64,000 bases of DNA from positions 62,001-126,000 of the forward strand of contig DATJQI010000054.1 of assembly GCA_035505915.1 (NCBI GenBank). The letters run 5' to 3'. Positions 44,651-51,728 of the stretch are shown here, one piece after another. Position 1 is the stretch's first letter. Every line of letters starts with the position of its first letter. A program made the position numbers and the translations under genes. The DNA is from 40CM-2-70-7 sp035505915 (lineage in GTDB: Bacteria; Gemmatimonadota; Gemmatimonadetes; Gemmatimonadales; GWC2-71-9). The notes under the pieces were generated by a model. The model ran no database searches. It had not been told where the DNA came from and was given only the letters and a program-made list of their open reading frames with translations.

Positions 44651-45205
44651 GTGGTCTCCATCGCAGCGCTCTGGCTTCCCATCGTCCTGTCCGCGGTGCT
44701 GATCTTCATCGTCAGCTCGATCATCCACATGATGTCGCCGTGGCACAAGAACGATTACCCGCTCCTGCCGAATCAGGATCAGATTCAGGACGCGCTGCGG
44801 CCGTTGAACATCCCCCCCGGGGACTACTTCATCCCCCGCCCGGCGAGCCGCGAGGACATGAAATCCGCGGCGCACGCGGAGAGGCTCAAGCGGGGCCCGA
44901 TCGTGGTGTTCACGGTCATCGGCGGGTTCAGCATCGCCCGGAACATGATCTCCTGGCTGGTCTATCTCCTGGTCGTGGGCGTCTTCGCGGCCTACGTGGC
45001 GGGGCGGGCCCTGCCGGCGGGTTCGCCGTACCTCTCCGTGTTCCGGTTCGTGGGCGTGACCGCGTTTCTCGCCTACACCCTGGCGCTCTGGCAGATGAGC
45101 ATCTGGTACGCCCGCTCCTGGGTCACGTCGTTCAAGGTCACGGTGGACGGCCTGATCTACGGTCTGTTGACGGCGGGCGTGTTCGGATGGCTGTGGCCGA
45201 AGTGA
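44651..45205 (+). CDS. Small integral membrane protein, uncharacterised
   Basis: 184 residues from a GTG preceded by GGAGG. An N-terminal helix (LWLPIVLSAVLIFIVSSIIHM) is followed by a soluble segment of about 60 residues (HKNDYPLLPNQDQIQDALRP, GDYFIPRP), then three helices near the C-terminus. The soluble stretch W-H-K-N-D-Y resembles a family of conserved hypothetical membrane proteins found in Acidobacteriota and Gemmatimonadota, but no function is known. An alternative upstream start would run into the tRNA and is unlikely. It is followed 34 bases later by another membrane protein. Confidence 0.75.
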   Translation: MVSIAALWLPIVLSAVLIFIVSSIIHMMSPWHKNDYPLLPNQDQIQDALRPLNIPPGDYFIPRPASREDMKSAAHAERLKRGPIVVFTVIGGFSIARNMISWLVYLLVVGVFAAYVAGRALPAGSPYLSVFRFVGVTAFLAYTLALWQMSIWYARSWVTSFKVTVDGLIYGLLTAGVFGWLWPK

Positions 45206-45239
45206 AACGAATCGCCGGGCCGGGCGTAGAGGGGCTGAT

Positions 45240-45605
45240 ATGACTCAGACTCCGCCTCCGTCGCTGCCGCAGATCCCGATCGACTGGAACATGTTCGTCA
45301 ACGACACCTTGGCGCCGCTGATCGCGGTCGTGGTGATCGGCGTCGGCATGGTGATCGCACTCCGCGTGATCATGAAGTCGCCGGTCGGGGAGGCCTGGGC
45401 CGAGCGGATCCGCCGGAAGACGCGCGCGAAATTCGGAGAGCCCGGCGCCCTGAGCGGCGAACAGGCCGCCATCCAGATCGAGGCGGTGCAGGATCAGATG
45501 GGCCGGATCGAGGCCCACCTGTCGGAGCTGACCGAACGCATCGACTTCACGGAACGCATCCTCGCCAAGCAGCGGGACCCGAACGCCATCGGGCCGGGCC
45601 GCTAG
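45240..45605 (+). CDS. Small membrane protein with C-terminal coiled coil, uncharacterised
   Basis: 121 residues. One N-terminal helix (TLAPLIAVVVIGVGMVIALRVI), a basic linker (RIRRKTRAKFGEPG) and a predicted coiled coil with heptads (IQIEAVQDQMGRIEAHLSEL, then TERIDFTERILAKQ). It looks like a membrane-tethered scaffold. The stop TAG shares CTAG with the convergent monooxygenase gene. No family is recognised. Confidence 0.7.
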   Translation: MTQTPPPSLPQIPIDWNMFVNDTLAPLIAVVVIGVGMVIALRVIMKSPVGEAWAERIRRKTRAKFGEPGALSGEQAAIQIEAVQDQMGRIEAHLSELTERIDFTERILAKQRDPNAIGPGR

Positions 45606-47854
45606 ATGAAGCGGGGCTTGTAGCGGTCCAGGCTTTCGTACTGGTCGGGCCACTCCACGGTCCAGCCCAGCTCGCGGGCCGCGTGGCGGGTCCAGTACGG
45701 ATCCCACAGGTGGGCGCGGGCCAGCACACAGAGGTCGGCCCGGCCCGCCGCGAGGATGGTGTTCACGTCGGTGTAGGAGCTGATGTTGCCGACGGTCATC
45801 ACCGGCAGGCCCGCCTCGTGCCGGATCCGGTCCGCGAAGGGAGTCTGGTACAGGCGACCGTAGACCGGCTGCTGGTCGGGCACCGTCTGCCCGGCTGAAA
45901 CGTCGATGATGTCGCACCCGTGGGCCTTGAGCAGCCGGGCGACCTCCACCGCGTCATCCGATTCCATCCCCCCCGGCGCCCAGTCCACCGCCGAGATCCG
46001 GACCGACATCGGCTTCCGCTCGGGCCAGACCTTCCGGACGGCGTCGAATACCTCGAGCGGGTACCGCATCCGCGCCGTGAGGCTTCCGCCGTACTCGTCG
46101 CGCCGTCGGTTGGTGAGCGGGGAAATGAAGCTCGCGAGCAGATAGCCGTGCGCGCAGTGGAGCTCCAGCAGATCGAATCCGGCTTCGTCGGTCATGCGCG
46201 CGGCGCGGACGAACTGGTCCCGGACCTGATCCATGTCCCGCCGGTCCATTTCTTTGGGGACCGGGCTTTCGGGGAAGTACGGAATCGCGGACGCCGCCAG
46301 CACCGGCCAGCCGCCCGATTCGAGCGGCAGCGAGTCGCCTTCCCACAGCTTCTTCGTCGAGCCCTTCCGCCCCGCGTGGGACAGCTGCATCCCGATCTTG
46401 GACCGGCTCGCCCCATGGACGAAGTCCACGATCCGCCGCCAGGCGGTCACGTGCTCGGGCTTGTACATCCCGGTGCATCCCGTCGAGATCCGGCCCTCGC
46501 GGCTCACGTCGGTCATCTCGGTCATCACGAGACCGGCGCCGCCGATCGCCCGGGTCCCCAGGTGTACCAGGTGCCAGTCGTTGGGGGTGCCGTCCTCCGC
46601 CGAGTATTGGCACATCGGGGAGACCACGGAGCGGTTCTCGAGCAGGAGGCCGCGGAGCCGGAACGGGGTGAAGAGGGGCGGGGGAACCGGCTCGTCGGGA
46701 ATGGAGACGCCGGCGTCCGCGGCGGCTCGCTTCGCGAACCAGCGGTCCACCCCCGCCACGAACCGCGGATCACGGACCTTCAGGTTGTCGTGGGTGATCC
46801 GAAGAGACCGGGTGAGGAGGTTGAATCCGAACTGGACCGGGTCGAGGTGCATGTACCGTTCGGTGTCCTCGAACCACTGCAAACTGACCTGGGCCGCGCG
46901 CTGGAGGCTCTCCACCAGCGGGCGCCGTTCGGCCTCGTAGCCGGCCAGGGCCTGGTCGAGCGCGCCGCCGGCGCCGAGGTGCCGGGCCAACACGATGGCG
47001 TCCTCCATCGCGAGCTTGGTGCCGGACCCCACCGAGAAGTGCGCGGTGTGGGCCGAGTCTCCGATCAGGGCGATGTTGCCGTGATGCCAGCGGGCGTTCC
47101 GCACCGTGCCGAACTGCCGCCAGATCGACCGGTTCTGCTCGAGGCGGTGGCCGGCCAGCTCGTCCGCGAACAGCGCCTCGCAGAACGCGATGGTCTGCTC
47201 CTCGGTGGCGCGGTCCAGGCCGGCGGCGCGCCACGTCTCCTCGCGTGCTTCGACGATGAACGTCGAGTGGCCCTTCTCATACTGATAGGCGTGCACCCGC
47301 CAGAGCCCGTGCCGGTCGTGCTTGAAGTAGAACGTGAAGGCGGGAAAGGGACGCGTGGTGCCGAGCCAGACGAAGCGATTGGGGCGGAGATCGATGGTCG
47401 GGCGGAAATGCTCGGCGAACCGGTCCCGGATCACGCTGTTGGCGCCGTCGGCGGCGAGGACGAGATCGGCGTCGGGGAACGCGGTCGGATCCGACACCTC
47501 GCGGCCGATCTCCACGCGCACCCCGAGCCCACGGGCCCGTTCGGCCAGGATCGCGAGCAGGGCGCGCCGGGAGAGCCCGGAGAACCCGTGGCCGGTCGAG
47601 GAGATGACGCTCCCCCGGTAGTGCACGTCGATGTCGTCCCAGTGGGCGGAGGCTTTCGCCATCGCCGCGAACGTCTCCGGATCGGCCGCCTGAAGGTTCT
47701 CCTGGGTCGCTTCGGAGAAGACCACGCCGAACCCGAACGTGTCCTCCAGCCGGTTCCGTTCCACCACGAGGATGTCGTGGGTCGGATCGGCCTTCTTCAT
47801 CAGGATGGAGAAGTAGAGGCCGGCGGGACCTCCGCCCACCGAAACGACCTTCAC
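45602..47854 (-). CDS. Bifunctional anthraniloyl-CoA monooxygenase / salicylyl-CoA 5-hydroxylase-type flavoprotein
   Basis: 750 residues. The N-terminal half is a class A FAD monooxygenase (KVVSVGGGPAGLYFSILMKK, then ALIGDSAHTAHFSVGSG); the C-terminal half (from about 385, PLFTPFRLRGLLLENRSVVS) is an Old Yellow Enzyme-type FMN reductase with MCQYSAEDGTPNDWHLVHLG, QLSHAGRKGS, LHCAHGYLLASFISPLTN and DLCVLARAHLWDPYW. This fusion and size (about 83 kDa) match 2-aminobenzoyl-CoA monooxygenase/reductase of Azoarcus evansii and proteins annotated as salicylyl-CoA 5-hydroxylase. Anthraniloyl-CoA is the more likely substrate because kynureninase is nearby. It is last in a six-gene minus-strand operon with a GTGA overlap to the previous gene. 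Confidence 0.85.
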   Translation of the reverse strand: MKVVSVGGGPAGLYFSILMKKADPTHDILVVERNRLEDTFGFGVVFSEATQENLQAADPETFAAMAKASAHWDDIDVHYRGSVISSTGHGFSGLSRRALLAILAERARGLGVRVEIGREVSDPTAFPDADLVLAADGANSVIRDRFAEHFRPTIDLRPNRFVWLGTTRPFPAFTFYFKHDRHGLWRVHAYQYEKGHSTFIVEAREETWRAAGLDRATEEQTIAFCEALFADELAGHRLEQNRSIWRQFGTVRNARWHHGNIALIGDSAHTAHFSVGSGTKLAMEDAIVLARHLGAGGALDQALAGYEAERRPLVESLQRAAQVSLQWFEDTERYMHLDPVQFGFNLLTRSLRITHDNLKVRDPRFVAGVDRWFAKRAAADAGVSIPDEPVPPPLFTPFRLRGLLLENRSVVSPMCQYSAEDGTPNDWHLVHLGTRAIGGAGLVMTEMTDVSREGRISTGCTGMYKPEHVTAWRRIVDFVHGASRSKIGMQLSHAGRKGSTKKLWEGDSLPLESGGWPVLAASAIPYFPESPVPKEMDRRDMDQVRDQFVRAARMTDEAGFDLLELHCAHGYLLASFISPLTNRRRDEYGGSLTARMRYPLEVFDAVRKVWPERKPMSVRISAVDWAPGGMESDDAVEVARLLKAHGCDIIDVSAGQTVPDQQPVYGRLYQTPFADRIRHEAGLPVMTVGNISSYTDVNTILAAGRADLCVLARAHLWDPYWTRHAARELGWTVEWPDQYESLDRYKPRFI

Positions 47855-49014
47855 GCCTCGCCTCGATGCTTCTTGATGAGATGGCCGGCGATGACGAGGT
47901 GCTGGATTTCGGTGGTGCCCTCGTAGATCCGCAGCGCCCGGATGGACCGATAGAGGCGATCGACGGGATGCTCGGCCAGGACGCCGCGCCCCCCCAGGAT
48001 CTGGACGGCGTCGTCGATGATGCGTTGGGCCGCTTCGGTGGCGAACGCCTTGGCCATCCCGGCCTGGAGCGTGATCCGGTCGGCCCCCTGGTCTTTCTCC
48101 CACGCGGCTTCATAGACCAGCAGGCGGGCGGCGGCGAGCTCCGTCGCCATCCGGGACAGCTTTTCCTGGATGAGCTGGAAGTCGGCCAGCGGTCTGCCGA
48201 ACTGCCGGCGGGTCGTGGCGTGGTCGAGGGCCTCGGACAGCGCTCGTCCCGCCATCCCGCACGCCGCCGCGCCGACGGTGGGGCGCAGCCGATCGAGCGT
48301 CCCGAGCCCGGTCTTGTATCCCTCACCCTCGGCGCCCAGCCGGTTGGCGGCCGGTACCCGGCACCCCGTGAAGGACACCTCCCCGAGTGGGTGCGGGGAC
48401 GAGAGCACGAGGGGACGGACGAAGCGGCACCCGGGCAGGTCGGCGGGCACGACGAAGCAGGAGATTCCCTTCGACCCCTGCGCCGGATCGGTGCTCGCGA
48501 ACACGGCGTAGTAGTCCGCGATCCCCGCGTTCGAGATCAGGGTTTTCCCGCCGTCCAGGACGTAGTCGTTCCCCTCGCGCCGGGCCGTGGTGCCCATCGC
48601 GGCGACGTCGGAGCCGGCTTCGGGTTCGGTCATCGCGAAGCCCGCCATGGCCCGTCCCTGGAGCGCCGGGGTCAACCAGCGCGCTTTCAGGTCGGCGCTT
48701 CCCCCCAACAGCACGGGGAGTGAGCCGAGGGCCTGGAGCGCGAAGACGGCGTCGGCGAGGGGAGAGGCGGCGCCCAGGGCTTCACGGATCAGGCAGCAGG
48801 CGCGCCAGTCCTGGTCGCCGATCGGCGCGAGCCACCCGCCGGCTCCGAGTCGTTTGAGGATCTCTCTGGCCTGCAGGCGGGCGGCGCCGTCGTCCGGGGG
48901 GGCGGGGAGGGTGGCGATGTCGCGGGCGGCGAACGCCGCCACGCGGGCCGCCAGGTCCAGGTGCCGCGGATCGAGGAAGGCCCGGATCGGCTTCGGATCG
49001 GGCAGCGGCGTCAC
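47851..49014 (-). CDS. Acyl-CoA dehydrogenase (glutaryl-CoA dehydrogenase-like)
   Basis: 387 residues, GTG start. FAD-dependent. Contains GFAMTEPEAGSDVAAMGTTA, GGKTLISNAGIADYYAVFA, the middle-domain RPTVGAAACGMAGRALSEAL, YEGTTEIQHLVIAGHLI with the catalytic Glu region, and AVQILGGRGVLAEHPVDRLY. Within this cluster it may oxidise the CoA-bound alicyclic or ring-opened intermediate. Overlaps neighbours by 4 bp on each side. The exact substrate is not predictable. Confidence 0.88.
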   Translation of the reverse strand: MTPLPDPKPIRAFLDPRHLDLAARVAAFAARDIATLPAPPDDGAARLQAREILKRLGAGGWLAPIGDQDWRACCLIREALGAASPLADAVFALQALGSLPVLLGGSADLKARWLTPALQGRAMAGFAMTEPEAGSDVAAMGTTARREGNDYVLDGGKTLISNAGIADYYAVFASTDPAQGSKGISCFVVPADLPGCRFVRPLVLSSPHPLGEVSFTGCRVPAANRLGAEGEGYKTGLGTLDRLRPTVGAAACGMAGRALSEALDHATTRRQFGRPLADFQLIQEKLSRMATELAAARLLVYEAAWEKDQGADRITLQAGMAKAFATEAAQRIIDDAVQILGGRGVLAEHPVDRLYRSIRALRIYEGTTEIQHLVIAGHLIKKHRGEA

Positions 49015-49811
49015 TCGAAGCGTGCCTCGCGCTTGGCTTTGAACGCCTCATAGGCCTCGCGGAAGTTCGGCCGCTTCATCAAGTCGGCCTGCACGCGGGC
49101 CTCCAGCTCGAGCGCGGCCTCGAGCTCCATCGCCGCCTCGCGGTTCAACGCGTCCTTGGTCACGCCGAGGGCTTCGGACGGCCCGCGGGCGAGCCGGGCC
49201 GCGAATCCCCGGGCTTCGGACAGCACGTGGTCCGCCGGAACGACTTCGTTGTACAGGCCGATCTCCTGCGCGCGACGGGCGTCGATGAAGTCGCCGGTCA
49301 TGAGGAGCTCCGTGGCCCGTCCGAGGCCGACGAGGCGGGGCAGGAGCCAGGCCGCCCCCATGTCCGCGCCCGACAGCCCGACGCGCGTGAAGAGGAAGGC
49401 GATCTTGGCGGTCTCCGCCGCGATGCGGACGTCGCAGGCGGCGGCGATCACCGCTCCCGCGCCCGCCACGGTGCCGTTCAGGGCGCCCACGATGGGGCGG
49501 CGGCAGCGCCGCATGGCGAGGATCAGATCGCAGGTGAGGGTGGTGAACGCGAGGAGACCCGCTTCATCGAGGGCGAAGAGCCGGCCGATGATATCCTCGA
49601 CGTCGCCGCCGGAGCAGAAGGCGCGTCCCGCCCCGGTGATCACGATGGCCCGCACTCCGGGCTCGGTGTCCAGGGCGCGAAACGCGTCCCGCAGCTCTTC
49701 GTAGACCTTGAAGGTGAGGGCGTTCAGGCGGTCGGGCCGGTTGAGCGTGATGGTGGCCACCCCACTCGCGGCGTCGTGCTGATAGAGGAAGGAGACGGCG
49801 CTGAGCGTCAC
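49011..49811 (-). CDS. Enoyl-CoA hydratase/isomerase family protein
   Basis: 266 residues, GTG start. Crotonase fold with ITLNRPDRLNALTFKVYEEL, the oxyanion-hole segments ITGAGRAFCSGGDVEDII and ALNGTVAGAGAVIAAACDVR, and GLSGADMGAAWLLPRLVGL. In crotonases the second catalytic Glu lies near GADMG/GCTS; here Asp occupies the position (SGADMG), as in hydrolase or lyase members of the superfamily. A ring-opening or hydrating role on a CoA intermediate is inferred from the operon. Confidence 0.87.
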   Translation of the reverse strand: MTLSAVSFLYQHDAASGVATITLNRPDRLNALTFKVYEELRDAFRALDTEPGVRAIVITGAGRAFCSGGDVEDIIGRLFALDEAGLLAFTTLTCDLILAMRRCRRPIVGALNGTVAGAGAVIAAACDVRIAAETAKIAFLFTRVGLSGADMGAAWLLPRLVGLGRATELLMTGDFIDARRAQEIGLYNEVVPADHVLSEARGFAARLARGPSEALGVTKDALNREAAMELEAALELEARVQADLMKRPNFREAYEAFKAKREARFE

Positions 49812-50191
49812 GGGATCACCGCCGTCGCTTCGATCTCCACCACCGCCGCCTGATCGACCAGGGCGCTGACCTCCACGAGGGCCATCGCGGGGTAGTGTTT
49901 CCCCATCGCGCGCCGGTGGACCTCGCCCAGTGCCTGCAGGTTCGCGAGATATGCGTCGCGGTCGGTCACGTAGACGGTCATCCGGCCGATGTGTTCCGGG
50001 CCGCCACCGGCGGCCCGCACCACCGACAAGACCTGGTCGAGCGCCTTCGCCCACTGCGCGGTCAGCCCGCCCACCCCCGGCGCGGTCTGGCCCGCCACGA
50101 AGAGGACGCGGCCCCCCGCCGGACCCAGCATCCCGTTGTTCCAGCCCCTCGGCCGCCCGGGCGGGTCGGGATTGATGATGTCGAAGCTCAC
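49808..50191 (-). CDS. RidA (YjgF/UK114)-family enamine/imine deaminase
   Basis: 127 residues, GTG start. INPDPPGRPRGWNNGMLGPA, VLFVAGQTAPGVGG, TAQWAKALDQVLSVV and MTVYVTDRDAYLANL are RidA-fold segments. The canonical C-terminal RxxVGVxxLP segment is replaced by YPAMALVEVSALVDQAAVVE. It is flanked by enoyl-CoA hydratase and SDR genes with 4-bp overlaps. In the anthraniloyl-CoA route an enamine must lose ammonia, which is the type of chemistry this family performs; that link is an inference. Confidence 0.82.
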   Translation of the reverse strand: MSFDIINPDPPGRPRGWNNGMLGPAGGRVLFVAGQTAPGVGGLTAQWAKALDQVLSVVRAAGGGPEHIGRMTVYVTDRDAYLANLQALGEVHRRAMGKHYPAMALVEVSALVDQAAVVEIEATAVIP

Positions 50192-50952
50192 GCCGGCCCT
50201 TTCCCGTCGAGCAGGATGGCGGCGCCATTTTCGCCGCCCGTGCAGGTCCGGAGCACGGCCCGCGCCACCTCGTCCGCCGTGATCAGGCGGGTCTGGCCGG
50301 AGTGGGCGAGCACCGCCGCGAGGGCCTCCGGGTGCGATTTGCCGGTGGTCTCCATGATCCGCTCCAGCGAGTGCTCGGTCATCGACGTGTCGACGTAGCC
50401 GGGGCACACCGCGTTCACCGTCACGCCGGACCCCTCCACCTCGGCCGCCACGGAGCGGGTGAACCCGACCACCGCGTGCTTGGCCGCGCTGTACGCGGCG
50501 ATGTACTTGGCGCCCGCCAGGCCGGCGACGGACGCGATGTTCACCACCCGGCCCCAGTGCCGCTCCAGCATGCCCGGCAGGAACGCCTGGGTGCAGAGAA
50601 AGGTACTCGTCGCGTTCACCGCCAGGAGACGGTTCCACTCGTCCAGCGTGGTTCGTTTGAGCGGCGCGGACGAAGACGATCCGGCGTTGTTGATGAGGAT
50701 GTCGACGTCGCCCAGAAACTCCCGGGCGGCGCGGACCAGCGCGTCGACGCTGTCCGGACGGGTGACGTCCGCGACGGTGGCGCTCGCGCGATGTCCCTGC
50801 GCCCGCAGCTCGGCGGCGACGGCGTCCACCTCCGGCCGGCTGCGGGCCGCGACCAGCACCCCCACGCCGGATGCGGCCAGCGTCCGCGCCACCGCGGCGC
50901 CGATCCCCCGGCCGCCGCCCGTGATCACCGCGCACTTGCCCGCGAGGTTCAC
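50188..50952 (-). CDS. Short-chain dehydrogenase/reductase (3-hydroxyacyl-CoA dehydrogenase-like)
   Basis: 254 residues, GTG start. NAD(P) site VITGGGRGIGAAVARTLA, NNAGSSSSAP, and the catalytic triad Ser in NIASVAGL plus YSAAKHAVVGFTRS (Y-x3-K). AVCPGYVDTSMTE follows. Similar to FabG-type SDRs and to the SDRs of the 2-aminobenzoyl-CoA and phenylacetate-type pathways. It probably oxidises or reduces a hydroxy intermediate in the cluster. Confidence 0.88.
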   Translation of the reverse strand: MNLAGKCAVITGGGRGIGAAVARTLAASGVGVLVAARSRPEVDAVAAELRAQGHRASATVADVTRPDSVDALVRAAREFLGDVDILINNAGSSSSAPLKRTTLDEWNRLLAVNATSTFLCTQAFLPGMLERHWGRVVNIASVAGLAGAKYIAAYSAAKHAVVGFTRSVAAEVEGSGVTVNAVCPGYVDTSMTEHSLERIMETTGKSHPEALAAVLAHSGQTRLITADEVARAVLRTCTGGENGAAILLDGKGPA

Positions 50953-51689
50953 CGGGGCATCACCTCCAGGACCGCCTCGGCCAGGATCGCGCCGAGCACG
51001 GCGATGGTCTCCCGTCCCTCGGCGGGCGTCGCTTCCGCCGGAGCGCCGAAGTAGGCGTCGGGCCCTCCCGCGGCCGTGAAGGTGGCCTGGCCCGAGCCGA
51101 TGGCGGCGGTGAGTGAGCGCGGGTTGGCGGGGAGGCTCCGCGCGGATGCGCGGACCAGATCGGGGCGCGCCGCCATCACGATGGACGTTTCGTACCGGCC
51201 GGCGTGACAGGCTCCGCTCCGGAACTCCGGCGTCAGTCGCTCGGCCAGCGCCCGCCGGGTCAGGTCCGGGAAGACGATGGTCGCCTCGGACGTCCCCGCG
51301 GCCTCCCGCAGCGCCCGCACCTGGGCGGGGTCGAAGTGCGCGTTCGCCAGCGCGAGCACGCGGATGCCGTGGCGGACCAGACTGGAGGCGATGCCGCGGA
51401 CGGTGCCGGACAAGGCCTCCGGATCGAGTGAGACCGTGCCCGGGAACTCGGCGGCGAAGGGCGCGGGGGTGTAGGAGAGCGGCGGCAGGAGCAGCGGGTC
51501 GAGCCCGCGCGCCGCGAGGCGCTCCGCTCCGGCGCGCGCCATCGCCTCCGCGATGATCACGTCGGTGCCGAGGGGGAGGTGCGGCCCGTGTGCTTCCAGC
51601 GCCCCCAGGGGCAGGATGGCCACGACGCGGCCGCGATCCAGGGCGGCCACGTCGGTCCAGGACAAGTCGCTCAGCGCGCGGGCCGGCAC
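50949..51689 (-). CDS. Creatininase-family metal-dependent amidohydrolase
   Basis: 246 residues from a GTG with GGAGGG upstream. Metal site: LPLGALEAHGPHLPLGTDVI (E, H and D ligands) and SGACHAGRYETSIVMAARPD (catalytic His and Glu). The family motif NGHGGN is changed to NAHFDP. Members hydrolyse small amides and formamides (creatinine amidohydrolase, the archaeal FAPy deformylase ArfB). As first gene of the aromatic-CoA operon it is a candidate N-formylkynurenine formamidase; a different amidase role is possible. Confidence 0.8.
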   Translation of the reverse strand: MPARALSDLSWTDVAALDRGRVVAILPLGALEAHGPHLPLGTDVIIAEAMARAGAERLAARGLDPLLLPPLSYTPAPFAAEFPGTVSLDPEALSGTVRGIASSLVRHGIRVLALANAHFDPAQVRALREAAGTSEATIVFPDLTRRALAERLTPEFRSGACHAGRYETSIVMAARPDLVRASARSLPANPRSLTAAIGSGQATFTAAGGPDAYFGAPAEATPAEGRETIAVLGAILAEAVLEVMPR

Positions 51690-51691
51690 GG

Positions 51692-51719
51692 TTGACCCGA
51701 GCCCTCCGGGGGCGACATT
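51692..51719 (+). promoter_or_regulatory. Candidate promoter of the CoA ligase gene
   Basis: TTGACC (51692-51697), a 16-base spacer and GACATT (51714-51719), located in the 39-base divergent intergenic region. The ATG at 51729 is nine bases after the -10, so the transcript would be almost leaderless. Confidence 0.4.
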
Positions 51720-51728
51720 CTCTTCCTC

